Part shown: positions 15,431 through 24,587 of the stretch, piece by piece | Layout: the number at the start of each line of letters is the position of its first letter | Position numbering within the stretch: the stretch's first letter is position 1 | NCBI GenBank assembly: GCA_017399035.1 | Contig: JAFQEM010000007.1 | Location: 17,343-81,342 of the forward strand | DNA length: 64,000 nucleotides | Direction of reading: 5' to 3' | From: Clostridia bacterium | GTDB taxonomy: Bacteria > Bacillota > Clostridia > Christensenellales > Borkfalkiaceae | Notes under the pieces: model-generated | What the model saw: only the letters and a program-made list of their open reading frames with translations | Database searches by the model: none | Told to the model about the DNA's origin: nothing | Translations under genes and position numbers: made by a program

Positions 15431-16735
15431 GTGAGCATAAGAAAAGGCAAACCTTATCCTTACGGTATACACGTTAAGGATATGAAAGAATTGTGCGCTG
15501 AAAGTCCTATAATTAAGATGCCTGCGCCCAAAAAAGTTTACATAAGTATGTCGCAACATATCGGCGCGCCCGCTATTCCGGTGGTAAACGTTGGCGATAA
15601 GGTTACAAAAAGGCAACTTATAGGTAAAGAGAGCGGTATGATTTCCGCAAACGTTTTCTCTTCAATCTGCGGAACGGTTACCGCTATTGAAGACATTGTT
15701 ACGGCAAGCGGATTAAAAATGAAACACGTGGTTATTGAAAACGACGGTAGAGATGAAGAAATCTTCTTTGACAACATTGCAGATTTTGAGCCTAAAACGA
15801 TAATAGAGCGTATTCGTCTTGCAGGTATCGTTGGTTTAGGTGGCGCAGGTTTTCCCACAGCGGTTAAACTTTCCCCCTCTACTAAACTTGACACGCTAGT
15901 CATAAACGGTGCAGAGTGTGAGCCTTACCTAAACTGCGACTACAGGCTGATGATTGAAAACACCGAAGATATTTATAGGGGTGTTAAATACGCCGCTATG
16001 GCGCTTGGAATAAAGAAAATAATTATCGGTATTGAGGCTAATAAGCCCAAAGCAATAGAGGCGTTTTCTAAATATGACGATATTGAAGTTGTTGTGCTTA
16101 AAAAACAATACCCTATGGGTAGCGAAAAACATCTAATTTATTGCACCACTGGTAAAAAAGTGCCCTGCGGTAAAATGCCTTTCGATGTGGGGTGTTGCGT
16201 TCAAAATATCAAAACAGTTATTGCAATAAAACACGCTATCGAAGACAACAAGGCTCTATCTTCAACCGTGCTTACCGTGAGCGGTAAAGGTATAAAAACA
16301 CCTATGAACTTGCGTATTCAAATAGGAACGCCACTTGAAGATATAATTGAGTTTTGCGGTGGACTTGTTGGCGAAACGGTTAAAATTATTTCAGGTGGCC
16401 CTATGATGGGTAAAGGAATGATAGGCACAAAATCTTTTACAAGAAAAACAAATTCGGGCTATCTTTTCCTTACGAAAGAAGAAACCAGCCTAGAAGAGCC
16501 AACCAACTGCATCAACTGCGGTGTATGCGCAAAAAATTGCCCTATGAGACTTATGCCTATGTATATAGAGAGTTACGCGCTTAACGGTGATTACGCTAAC
16601 GCAGAAAAATACGGCGCAATGAACTGTATTGAATGTGGCTCTTGCGCTTATAATTGCCCAGCAAAACGTTCGCTTGTTCAAAGCATTTCTTTGGCTAAAA
16701 ATAAAATTAAGGAGATGAAAAAAAATGGCAGATAA
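15431..16735 (+). CDS. rnfC: Rnf complex subunit C
   Basis: This is the peripheral NADH-side subunit of the ferredoxin:NAD+ oxidoreductase. The 434-residue protein contains the FMN/NADH-binding region with GLGGAGFPTAVK (about residue 135) and two ferredoxin-type [4Fe-4S] motifs near the C-terminus (CINCGVCAKNCP and CIECGSCAYNCP). Translation starts at GTG 15431 after AAGGAG. Its end overlaps rnfD by 11 bases. The gene order C-D-G-E-A-B is the usual one in Clostridia. Confidence 0.97.
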   Translation: MSIRKGKPYPYGIHVKDMKELCAESPIIKMPAPKKVYISMSQHIGAPAIPVVNVGDKVTKRQLIGKESGMISANVFSSICGTVTAIEDIVTASGLKMKHVVIENDGRDEEIFFDNIADFEPKTIIERIRLAGIVGLGGAGFPTAVKLSPSTKLDTLVINGAECEPYLNCDYRLMIENTEDIYRGVKYAAMALGIKKIIIGIEANKPKAIEAFSKYDDIEVVVLKKQYPMGSEKHLIYCTTGKKVPCGKMPFDVGCCVQNIKTVIAIKHAIEDNKALSSTVLTVSGKGIKTPMNLRIQIGTPLEDIIEFCGGLVGETVKIISGGPMMGKGMIGTKSFTRKTNSGYLFLTKEETSLEEPTNCINCGVCAKNCPMRLMPMYIESYALNGDYANAEKYGAMNCIECGSCAYNCPAKRSLVQSISLAKNKIKEMKKNGR

Positions 16736-17729
16736 ACTTTTAAAATTTTCTCATTCTCCACACGTTAGAGCGGTAAGAACCACCAAACAAATTATGATTC
16801 ACGTTTGCATTGCTCTCTTACCTGCGTGCGTTATGGGTATTGTTTATTTTGGGTTAAAAGCCCTTTTACTTCTTGCCATATCACTTTTATCCGCCGTGGC
16901 AAGCGAATTTGTTTACGAACTAATTGTTGGCAAAAAGATTTGTCAAATTGCAAAAAAGTTTGACTTTACGTCTTGCGTAACGGGTTTACTAATAGGGCTT
17001 TCAATAGGTGTTCAAACCCCTTGGTACGTTCCTATTCTAGCAAGTGCGTTTGCAATTATCGTGGTTAAAATGATTTTTGGCGGAACGGGTAAAAACTTGG
17101 TAAACCCCGCAGTTACGGGCAGAGTTTTTGCGTTTATGTCTTTCACGTCGCTTATGGCAAGCGGTTGGGTCGCTCCATCAATAGGTTCTTTGATAGGCGG
17201 TGCATCTCTTAACCCCACTACGGGCGCAACCACTTTGACCGATATATTTACAGGCGGTGCTCTTCCCTCGCTTTCTAACTGGGATTTACTTTTGGGAACA
17301 GGGCTTTCAGGTTGCATAGGTGAAACTTGTAAAGTTGCGCTAATTGTTGGCGGAATTTACCTTGCGGTTATGGGAATTATAAACATAATTTATCCGATTA
17401 TTTATATTGCAGTTGCAGGTCTTTTCACAGTATGCTTAAACGGTTTTGATTTTAACTATTTCTTGCCGTCAATACTCTCTGGCGGACTTATGCTTGGTGC
17501 AATATTTATGGCAACCGATTACACTACAACGCCAAACACCACTCTCGGCAACGTTATTTATTTTACATTGCTAGGTTTAGTAACGGCAGGCTTAAGACAG
17601 GCTACTGGAATTGAAGTTGTATCTTTTGTAATTTTGCTTATGAACCTTTTTGTTCCACTTATAGATAAGTTTATTATAAACAAACCTTTTGGTTACAATA
17701 AACCAAAAAAAGCAAAGGGGGTGCAATAA
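16725..17729 (+). CDS. rnfD: Rnf complex subunit D
   Basis: This 334-residue integral membrane subunit (NqrB/RnfD family) has about nine transmembrane helices. It carries a covalent FMN in characterised relatives, and the region GAIFMATDYTTTP (about residue 263) is the conserved family signature. AAGGAG inside the end of rnfC sets the ATG at 16725. It takes part in electron flow across the membrane and in ion pumping. Confidence 0.96.
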   Translation: MADKLLKFSHSPHVRAVRTTKQIMIHVCIALLPACVMGIVYFGLKALLLLAISLLSAVASEFVYELIVGKKICQIAKKFDFTSCVTGLLIGLSIGVQTPWYVPILASAFAIIVVKMIFGGTGKNLVNPAVTGRVFAFMSFTSLMASGWVAPSIGSLIGGASLNPTTGATTLTDIFTGGALPSLSNWDLLLGTGLSGCIGETCKVALIVGGIYLAVMGIINIIYPIIYIAVAGLFTVCLNGFDFNYFLPSILSGGLMLGAIFMATDYTTTPNTTLGNVIYFTLLGLVTAGLRQATGIEVVSFVILLMNLFVPLIDKFIINKPFGYNKPKKAKGVQ

Positions 17730-17732
17730 ATT

Positions 17733-18353
17733 ATGTCAAAGTTTTTTAAGAGCGACTGGTTTAAGTGCATAACCGTGCTTTTGTTACTATCGGTAATTTT
17801 AGGCGGAACGCTTGCCTTTCTAAACGACTTACTTTACGTTTCACCAAAAGAGAGAACTCAAAGGGCAATAAAAAAGATTTACGGCGTGGAAGTTACGCTC
17901 AAAGACGAAGATATTCTTTTAGACGTTGATAACGGCGGTGAAGAAGAATCTAACGAATTCGGCAGTATTCAAAAAATTTACAAAATAAACGACGACTTAT
18001 TGTTTAAGTCAACGGGCGGTCAAGGTTACAAGAACGGCACTATTACCCTTTGGCTTAAAGTTGTTAAAACTAGCGATAATTACAAAATTGACAAAGTTGT
18101 GCTTGACGGTTATGAAAAACAAACGCTTATGAGTAAATTTTCACAAAGTTATTACGATAAGTTTTTAATTGACGTAACGGATAGTTACAACAACGGAAAC
18201 GGCATTTTCTTATTCTCACCAAAAGATGAAGTTAATAAGTTGCAAAACCCTATGACGGGCGCAACAAAGTCTGCAAACGCCGCTTGTAACGCAGTAAATA
18301 CCGTAATTAAATATCTAACCGATAACAACTTTAACGTAGGAGGTAACGCATAA
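17733..18353 (+). CDS. rnfG: Rnf complex subunit G, FMN-binding
   Basis: This 206-residue protein has one N-terminal membrane helix and an outward FMN-binding domain. The flavinylation motif is PMTGATKSA (about residue 170), where the Thr after GA is expected to carry FMN through a phosphoester bond; an ApbE-type transferase would be needed and is not in the window. It overlaps rnfE by one base (TAATG). Confidence 0.95.
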   Translation: MSKFFKSDWFKCITVLLLLSVILGGTLAFLNDLLYVSPKERTQRAIKKIYGVEVTLKDEDILLDVDNGGEEESNEFGSIQKIYKINDDLLFKSTGGQGYKNGTITLWLKVVKTSDNYKIDKVVLDGYEKQTLMSKFSQSYYDKFLIDVTDSYNNGNGIFLFSPKDEVNKLQNPMTGATKSANAACNAVNTVIKYLTDNNFNVGGNA

Positions 18354-19018
18354 TGAAAACAAACATCAAAAAGATTGCTACTGACGGCGTTATAACCAAC
18401 AACCCTACGTTAAAATTAGTGCTTGGCACTTGCCCCACCCTTGCCCTTACCACTATGGCCATGAACGGAATAGGTATGGGACTTGCAGTTACGTTCGTGT
18501 TGATATGCAGTAACGTTCTAATTTCACTACTTCGCAAAATAATACCTAATCAAGTGCGCATACCTGCATTTGTTTTGATTATTGCAACTTTCGTTACTAT
18601 CGTTAGGTTACTTCTAGACAAACTTCTGCCCGACCTTTATGAAAGTTTAGGGCTATACTTACCGCTAATAGTTGTAAACTGCATTATACTTGCTAGAGCG
18701 GAAAGTTTTGCAAGTAAAAACGGCGTGTTTGCATCTGCTTTAGACGGATTGTTTATGGGCATAGGTTTTACGCTTGCGCTAACGCTTATGGGCGCAGTTA
18801 GAGAAGTTTTAGGTAGTGGTGCAATTTTCGGCGTTAAACTTTGGGATTTCCAAATAGGATTTTTTGCATCAAGCGCAGGTGCATTTTTCACTTACGCCGT
18901 GTTTATTGCGTTATTTGCTTTCTTTTCTTCGTTGATATCAAAAGCAAAGCACAAGAAAGACGCACTTAAAGAGCGTGAAGAAAATGCAGTGCAACTTGAA
19001 AAAAAGGAGGTAGAATAA
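18353..19018 (+). CDS. rnfE: Rnf complex subunit E
   Basis: This 221-residue integral membrane protein of the RnfA/RnfE (NqrD/E) pair has about six helices. Family signatures GTCPTLALTT near residue 24 and LPLIVVNC near residue 102 are present. Its C-terminal tail is charged (KAKHKKDALKEREE...). Together with RnfA it forms the membrane core that binds an iron-sulfur centre in related complexes. Confidence 0.96.
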   Translation: MKTNIKKIATDGVITNNPTLKLVLGTCPTLALTTMAMNGIGMGLAVTFVLICSNVLISLLRKIIPNQVRIPAFVLIIATFVTIVRLLLDKLLPDLYESLGLYLPLIVVNCIILARAESFASKNGVFASALDGLFMGIGFTLALTLMGAVREVLGSGAIFGVKLWDFQIGFFASSAGAFFTYAVFIALFAFFSSLISKAKHKKDALKEREENAVQLEKKEVE

Positions 19019-19019
19019 G

Positions 19020-19628
19020 ATGGCAGAATTTTTAATGATTATAGTTTCGGCTATGTTTATCAATAACTTCGTAGTCGTTCAGTTTTTGGGAATTTGCCCC
19101 TTCCTTGGCGTTAGTAAAGATTTTAAGAGTGCTCTTGGTATGGGTCTTGCGGTTACTTTCGTTATGACACTTACTTGCCTTATAACTTACCCTATCTACA
19201 CCTTTATTTTAGTTCCATTAGAGATTGAATTTATGGAAATTATCGTTTTCATTTTCGTTATTGCATCAATAGTTCAAATGATAGAAATGGCACTAAAAAA
19301 ATTCTCACCCACTCTCTACAACGCAATGGGTATCTATTTACCCCTTATAACGACCAACTGCGCGGTTTTGGGCGTTGCAGAACTCGTTATTGACAGCGAA
19401 CAAATTGCATCTCTTATCGGTATTACCGCTAGCGGTATGAATATGGGTTTTGCAGTTCTTTACGGATTGTTTGCAGGGCTTGGCTTTACACTTGCAATAG
19501 TCGTTATGAGCGGTCTTCGTGAAAAGGTTGCAAGATTGCCTATTGCTAAATCTCTAAAAGGTTTCCCTATCGCAATGATAACCGCTTGCTTTATAGCAAT
19601 GGCGTTTTACGTGTTTGCGCTTATATAG
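19020..19628 (+). CDS. rnfA: Rnf complex subunit A
   Basis: This 202-residue membrane protein is a paralogue of RnfE with the same inverted six-helix fold. Matching signatures are FLGICPFLGVS near residue 22 and LPLITTNCAVLG near residue 105. It begins one base after the rnfE stop, with the ribosome site (AAGGAGG) inside rnfE. Confidence 0.97.
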   Translation: MAEFLMIIVSAMFINNFVVVQFLGICPFLGVSKDFKSALGMGLAVTFVMTLTCLITYPIYTFILVPLEIEFMEIIVFIFVIASIVQMIEMALKKFSPTLYNAMGIYLPLITTNCAVLGVAELVIDSEQIASLIGITASGMNMGFAVLYGLFAGLGFTLAIVVMSGLREKVARLPIAKSLKGFPIAMITACFIAMAFYVFALI

Positions 19629-19640
19629 GAGGAAAGAGTT

Positions 19641-20456
19641 ATGAATAATATTTTACTTTCTAATATCAACGTTGCTAAACTTTTTACCGTTATAGGTATC
19701 GTTGCAGTTATCGCTATTATTCTTGCCGCCCTAATAGTTTTAGTTTCTAAACTTTGTTTTGTTAAAGAAGATGAAAAGGTTAAAGAAGTTTCTGAACGCC
19801 TTGCAGGCGCAAACTGTGGTGGTTGCGGATATGCTGGTTGCGCCGATTATGCAAAAGCGCTTGCAGAAGGCAAAGCAGATTTGGGCGCGTGCGGTGCAAC
19901 TTCTAACGAGGCAAAAGAAGAAATTGCTAAAATTTTAGGTATACCATTTTCTGCTACCGAACAAACTTTTGCCGTGGTTAAATGCGCAGGCGGAATAAAC
20001 GCTAAAGATAAGTTTGATTACGTTGGAAACAAAGGTTGTGATGCTAGAATATCTTATATGGGTGGAAATAAAATTTGCCCTGAAGGTTGTTTAGGTGATG
20101 GAACTTGCGTTGCCGTTTGCTCTGAAAACGGTATTAAAGTTATAAACGGCGTGGCTGTTGTAAACTCTATAATGTGCAAATCTTGCGGTGCTTGCGTTGT
20201 TAAATGCCCCAAAAAACTTATAGAACTTATACCCAAAAAGGCTAAAGTTTTTGTTGCTTGTTCAACCAAATGCCGTGGTAAAGACGTTATGACTGCTTGT
20301 TCGGTTGGTTGTATCGGCTGTGGATTATGCGCTAAAAACTGCCCCGAAAATGCAATTACTATGGTTGATAATCTTGCGGTTATTGATTATTCAAAATGCA
20401 CGGGTTGCAAAACTTGCGTGGATAAATGTCCAAGAAAAATTATTAGAGAACTTTAA
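19641..20456 (+). CDS. rnfB: Rnf complex subunit B, ferredoxin-interacting
   Basis: This is the electron-entry subunit. One N-terminal helix anchors it, then comes the 4Fe-4S domain with CGGCGYAGCADYAKAL (about residue 55) and further Cys clusters, including CKSCGACVVKCP, CIGCGLCAKNCP and CTGCKTCVDKCP. It has 271 residues and probably holds several [4Fe-4S] clusters. It ends the operon at a strong terminator. Reduced ferredoxin donates electrons here; they leave to NAD+ through RnfC while Na+ or H+ is exported. Confidence 0.97.
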   Translation: MNNILLSNINVAKLFTVIGIVAVIAIILAALIVLVSKLCFVKEDEKVKEVSERLAGANCGGCGYAGCADYAKALAEGKADLGACGATSNEAKEEIAKILGIPFSATEQTFAVVKCAGGINAKDKFDYVGNKGCDARISYMGGNKICPEGCLGDGTCVAVCSENGIKVINGVAVVNSIMCKSCGACVVKCPKKLIELIPKKAKVFVACSTKCRGKDVMTACSVGCIGCGLCAKNCPENAITMVDNLAVIDYSKCTGCKTCVDKCPRKIIREL

Positions 20457-20471
20457 TAAAAAGCAAAATTT

Positions 20472-20501
20472 AAAGGGCTGTTCGTTGATGAACAGCCCTT
20501 T
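20472..20501. terminator. bidirectional terminator between rnfB and the ABC exporter gene
   Basis: A 12-bp perfect stem (AAAGGGCTGTTC / GAACAGCCCTTT) with a 6-base loop lies 15 bases from each of two converging stops. T-rich flanks occur on both strands. Confidence 0.9.
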
Positions 20502-20516
20502 ATTTATTTAACTAGA

Positions 20517-23513
20517 TTAAACAGCCCTTATGCTTTCAACGGGTGAACGGCGAGCCGCTTTTATTACGGGAACCGTGGTTGCTAAAAATGCAGTTACAAC
20601 CGATATTGCAAAAATGATAAGCACGTTTATAAAACTGAAATTCAAGAAAGATATTTTAATTACCGATTGAATTGCAAAATTATTTATAACCGAACAAAGT
20701 ATTACGCTTGCAACGGTTGACAATATAAAACAGCAAGTGGTTATTATAAGCGCTTGAGTTATAAATATTTTGAAAACGTCTATTCCCCTTGCGCCAACCG
20801 CGCGTAAAACGCCTATTTCGTTCTTTTTGCTTTCAATGGCAACGGATATAAAGTTAAACAACATCAAAGATGCAAACAACCCGCAAACTATACCTGCAAT
20901 TAAAAACGCCGTATCAAGTTGGTCAAACGCATCTGCCATATCGTAAGAAGTTTGATAAACCTGATTTTTCAAGGCGTAATTTACGCCGTAAGGACGACCC
21001 TTTAGCATATAATAAGTTTGGTCAAGATTATTTTGTGAAAGAGTTATAATCATTCCGTACTTTTCATTTATCGTATCTGCAACGTATTGCGATTTATAAG
21101 CGGTTGCCTCGGTATTTTCTTTTGTATTAGTCCCGTTGGTCGGGAAAGGCAAATTAAATTGCTCAAACGTTTGGTCGGATATAAAAAACTCATCTTCAAT
21201 GGCAGTATTTTGCGCAATCACGTTATAGAACCCAACCACGGATAGTTCCGTGCAATCTTGGTCGTAAGCGCTTTTGATATAATACGTGGTGTTCATATCA
21301 AGTTTTCTGCCCGTAACCTGTTGATAGTCGCTAATTATAGTTTTATAAAGATATTCTCTATCTTCATAATTTTCTTTTTTAGCATATTTAGAATAAGATA
21401 TAATAAACTCTGAATAGTTTTCTTTTAAACTTGCGTCAGATTCTATCTTGTCCAACATATCTTTTCCAAATTCGTAAATAAACTGTCTAACAGGTAGAAT
21501 AATTTCGTCTTCGGATATACTAAAATCAACTTGATTACCACTTAAATCATAAAAGCGCATAGCGTTGCGATAAAGATTTGTTGAACGTTCGGTAAACACT
21601 CTAGAAGTTTTTTCCCTTAAAACGTCGCCCAAAATTTTTATTCCGTCTATTTCCGCGCCATACAAAACGTCTTTGCCTATATTTACGTATTTATATTTAT
21701 AATGTTCGTAAAAATCTGCCGAAACAAACGCAACGTTATGAAAACTGTATTTAATATAATCTTCAAACTCTTTTGCAAGTTGACTGCGTTCATAATAATC
21801 TAAATCAGAATTTTCGTTATATAATTCTGAATATTTTTGTGGAATTTCACCAACGCTATATACACCCACAACCTTAAATGCAAAATCATCAATATAAATG
21901 GTTTTACCTATAATCTCTTCAGGGGTTTGATAGTCCCCACCCGTTCCCTGCATACGGTTAGAATTTTTATATCTTCCGAACGTATATTCAGATATTGCTA
22001 TCTCGCCGTAATTTTCAGGATAACGGCTGTTTTCCGTTAAAGGTGTAAAAGCATTTGCAGTTAAAAACTCTTGTCCGCAATCAGAAAAACCGCTCAACTC
22101 TTCTATATCGTAATACCAAGAATATTCACTTTTTACGCTAACGTATTTGAATTTTAGTTTTCTGCGCAGATAATTACCCGTGCTTAAACCCGTGTAATCG
22201 AACTGACCAAAATCTATTATGCCGGCAAAATTTAAGCCGTGAGAGTTGTTATTTAAATTTTCTAAATCTTTCTTTGAATACGCACCTACAAGTTCTACGT
22301 TTTGCTCTCTCGTGATTTCTGTAGACGTATCTGCTCTCGTGCGAACACTTTGCATAACTGCGTCGTAACGTTTTTCTAAAACGACGCTATCGTAATAAGA
22401 ATTATGCATAGCCGTTGCTATTGAGTAATGTGGATTATACATCATTAGCGTTGACGTAAGCCCAAACAGCGTAAACGCAATCAACGACAAAAGAACGGTA
22501 AAAATTAGCCTTAACGGTTTAACTTTAAGCCCTGCGCAAGACATTGTTAAAGCGTATTTTAGCGGTAATCTTGACTTTATAAACTTTGCATCACTCTCAA
22601 CGTATTCACTCTTAACTACCTTTGCAGTTTTTACAAATTCCGAACCACCGTCGTCAATACCTAGCGTTTTCTTTATTTCTACAGTTTGTTTTTTGCCTGC
22701 GGTTATAATTGTTTCACCACCGCTTTCACGCATGGTTTTTATAATTTTTTCAAAATCTGTTTGTGAAACTTTATCCCAGTTTTTAACGGTAATAGTTCCC
22801 CCTAAAAAGCGAACGTTTTCTAACGAGTTTTCAGTTTCGTTATTGCGAGATTTATCAGATATAACTACGCCGTCAGAAAGTTCAATAATTCTATCCGCAT
22901 ACTTTTCGGCAAAATCTCTATCGTGAGAAACAACAATAACCAACTTGTTTTTAGACAATTTTTTTAGTGTTTCAAATATTTGCTCACCCGTGTTTGAATC
23001 AAGCGCGCCTGTGGGTTCGTCTGCCATAATAATTTCAGGCTCTTTAATTAGCGCACGCGCTATTGCAACCCTTTGCCTTTGCCCGCCAGAGAGAGTGTTT
23101 GGTTTTCTTTTACCCACACCTTCAAGGTCAACGCTTTGCAAAATTTTCTCAACAGCCTCTTTATCGTTTGCTTTGTTTTGAAGTTGCAATGCAATAGCAA
23201 TATTTTGCTCTACGGTAAATTCATTGAGCAAGTTGTATTCTTGAAATACAAAACCTATAAAAGTGTTTCTGTAACTATCAAAATCCGAAGAAGAAAAGCC
23301 TTTGCTACTTTTACCATTGACTAAAATTTCGCCACTAGTTGGAACGTCTAATCCACCTATAATATTGAGCAAGGTAGATTTACCCGAACCGCTACGCCCA
23401 AGCAAAAAGACCATACCCGTTTGGGGAAAGTCTATTGAAACACCGTCTAATGCGCGAACTTCTACGCCACCTTTGGTTTTGTAAATTTTTACTAAATTGT
23501 TTAATGATAACAT
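20517..23513 (-). CDS. fused ABC ATPase-FtsX permease (MacB/peptide-export type)
   Basis: This 998-residue single polypeptide joins an ATP-binding domain to an FtsX-type permease. The ATPase (residues 1-225) has Walker A GRSGSGKST, signature LSGGQRQRVAIARAL and Walker B IIMADEPTGALD. A transmembrane helix near 335 is followed by a very long extracytoplasmic region (about 360-870). Three C-terminal helices with the FtsX consensus (KKNEIGVLRAVGARG) complete it. It is not next to a two-component system, as bacitracin-type exporters often are. Likely jobs are export of peptides or lipids or envelope stress response; the substrate is unknown. Confidence 0.88.
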   Translation of the reverse strand: MLSLNNLVKIYKTKGGVEVRALDGVSIDFPQTGMVFLLGRSGSGKSTLLNIIGGLDVPTSGEILVNGKSSKGFSSSDFDSYRNTFIGFVFQEYNLLNEFTVEQNIAIALQLQNKANDKEAVEKILQSVDLEGVGKRKPNTLSGGQRQRVAIARALIKEPEIIMADEPTGALDSNTGEQIFETLKKLSKNKLVIVVSHDRDFAEKYADRIIELSDGVVISDKSRNNETENSLENVRFLGGTITVKNWDKVSQTDFEKIIKTMRESGGETIITAGKKQTVEIKKTLGIDDGGSEFVKTAKVVKSEYVESDAKFIKSRLPLKYALTMSCAGLKVKPLRLIFTVLLSLIAFTLFGLTSTLMMYNPHYSIATAMHNSYYDSVVLEKRYDAVMQSVRTRADTSTEITREQNVELVGAYSKKDLENLNNNSHGLNFAGIIDFGQFDYTGLSTGNYLRRKLKFKYVSVKSEYSWYYDIEELSGFSDCGQEFLTANAFTPLTENSRYPENYGEIAISEYTFGRYKNSNRMQGTGGDYQTPEEIIGKTIYIDDFAFKVVGVYSVGEIPQKYSELYNENSDLDYYERSQLAKEFEDYIKYSFHNVAFVSADFYEHYKYKYVNIGKDVLYGAEIDGIKILGDVLREKTSRVFTERSTNLYRNAMRFYDLSGNQVDFSISEDEIILPVRQFIYEFGKDMLDKIESDASLKENYSEFIISYSKYAKKENYEDREYLYKTIISDYQQVTGRKLDMNTTYYIKSAYDQDCTELSVVGFYNVIAQNTAIEDEFFISDQTFEQFNLPFPTNGTNTKENTEATAYKSQYVADTINEKYGMIITLSQNNLDQTYYMLKGRPYGVNYALKNQVYQTSYDMADAFDQLDTAFLIAGIVCGLFASLMLFNFISVAIESKKNEIGVLRAVGARGIDVFKIFITQALIITTCCFILSTVASVILCSVINNFAIQSVIKISFLNFSFINVLIIFAISVVTAFLATTVPVIKAARRSPVESIRAV

Positions 23514-23543
23514 ATTGACCTACATAATAATTTCTACTTAAAT

Positions 23544-23572
23544 ATTATACACAACTAACGCTTGTCCGTAAA
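23544..23572 (-). promoter_or_regulatory. promoter of the ABC exporter gene
   Basis: TTTACG (23572-23567), a 17-base spacer and a perfect TATAAT (23549-23544) on the minus strand lie about 30 bases from the ATG at 23513. Confidence 0.65.
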
Positions 23573-23708
23573 TATATAAATGAAACGTTTAATTGCGAAA
23601 AAGAAACTTATTTTAAAATATTTGTATATTTTATTATATATTATATCTATAATATCCGCAATACAAATTTACGCTTTTTTTGCAAATATTTCCATATATA
23701 TAACAAAA

Positions 23709-23734
23709 AACTCTCAAACAATCAGTTGAGAGTT
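23709..23734 (-). terminator. terminator closing the comM-to-phosphodiesterase gene series
   Basis: A 9-bp perfect stem (AACTCTCAA / TTGAGAGTT) with an 8-base loop is followed by six T on the minus strand. It lies beyond the two tandem repeats that follow the phosphodiesterase stop. Confidence 0.8.
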
Positions 23735-23754
23735 AATTATTTTATTATTAACTT

Positions 23755-23888
23755 AAGAAGTTAAATGTTTTGCCTAACGCAAAACATTTGTAAGGCTTAT
23801 GTCTTAATCAAAAACTTTGCAGTTTTTAGACTTCTATTTGAAACACGGCGAAGTTCCCGCCCCTTGTAAACAAAGCGTCAACTTCTTG
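23755..23888. repeat. intergenic repeat family F, copy 1
   Basis: A 134-bp unit begins with AAGAAGTT and ends with AACTTCTTG, so its ends are inverted repeats. Inside it are an 11-bp hairpin (AAATGTTTTGC / GCAAAACATTT, 23763-23789) and a second hairpin (AAAAACT TTGC AGTTTTT, about 23810-23827). Copy 2 lies 146 bp further on in direct orientation. No open frame is present. Confidence 0.85.
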
Positions 23889-23900
23889 TATTATAAACTT

Positions 23901-24034
23901 AAGAAGTTAAATGTTTTGCCTAACGCAAAACATTTGTAAGGCTTATGCCTTAATCAAAAACTTTGCAGTTTTTAGACTTCTATTTGAAACACGGCGAAGT
24001 TTTGCGTCATTGCAAGCAAACGCCCAACTTCTTG
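23901..24034. repeat. intergenic repeat family F, copy 2
   Basis: This unit matches copy 1 over its first ~100 bases with a single difference (C for T in the AAGGCTTATG(T/C)CTTAAT part), then differs in a ~24-base stretch before the shared AACTTCTTGTATTATAAAC end. That end runs into the TAA stop of the phosphodiesterase gene (24039-24037). Confidence 0.85.
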
Positions 24035-24036
24035 TA

Positions 24037-24573
24037 TTATAAACTTGCGTTTTTTATTACCTTTCCGTCTAAACCTTTTAGCGTCAACTTTTCGTCTTCA
24101 AGCAAAATATAACTTGACGGCGTGTCGTTTTTAGGTAGTGAAACTGAACCTGGGTTAGCGATTGTAGTTGCGCCCTGCTTTTCAATAAAACCCGTATGGA
24201 AATGCCCGTAAACAACTGCATCAAAGTGGGTTTGTGGCATTTTATCTTTATTAAAAACGTGCCCGTGCGTGCAGAAAACAGTTTTTCCACCACTAACTAT
24301 CACCAAGTCTTCTATAAACGAAAATTCAGATATAAGAGTGTCTACTTGACTGTCGCAATTACCTTTTATAACAATAAGTTTTTGTTTTAGGGAATTTAAA
24401 ATTTCTGCAACCTTCATAGGTGCGTAATCTTTTGGCAAAGGGTTTCTTGGTCCGTGGTTATAAATATCCCCAAGCAAAACAAGTTTATCTGCCTTTTCAA
24501 GTTCTAACAACTCTTTCAATTTTTCAGCGTAAAACGCCGAACCGTGCAAATCTGATGCTAATAAAAATTTCAT
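24037..24573 (-). CDS. YfcE/MJ0936-type metallophosphoesterase
   Basis: This 178-residue calcineurin-like phosphodiesterase has the metal-binding blocks ASDLHGS (residues 7-13), LGDIYNHGPRNP (34-45), KGNCDS, CTHGH and YGHFHT in the right order. It is the length of YfcE, which hydrolyses model phosphodiesters; the natural substrate is unknown. It is the last gene of a long same-strand series, 14 bases after tcdA. Confidence 0.92.
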   Translation of the reverse strand: MKFLLASDLHGSAFYAEKLKELLELEKADKLVLLGDIYNHGPRNPLPKDYAPMKVAEILNSLKQKLIVIKGNCDSQVDTLISEFSFIEDLVIVSGGKTVFCTHGHVFNKDKMPQTHFDAVVYGHFHTGFIEKQGATTIANPGSVSLPKNDTPSSYILLEDEKLTLKGLDGKVIKNASL

Positions 24574-24587
24574 AATTATCCTTTATT

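Noticed and set aside
23755-24034. CRISPR array
   Set aside because: There are only two units, each 134 bp with internal hairpins, no short regular spacers and no cas genes.
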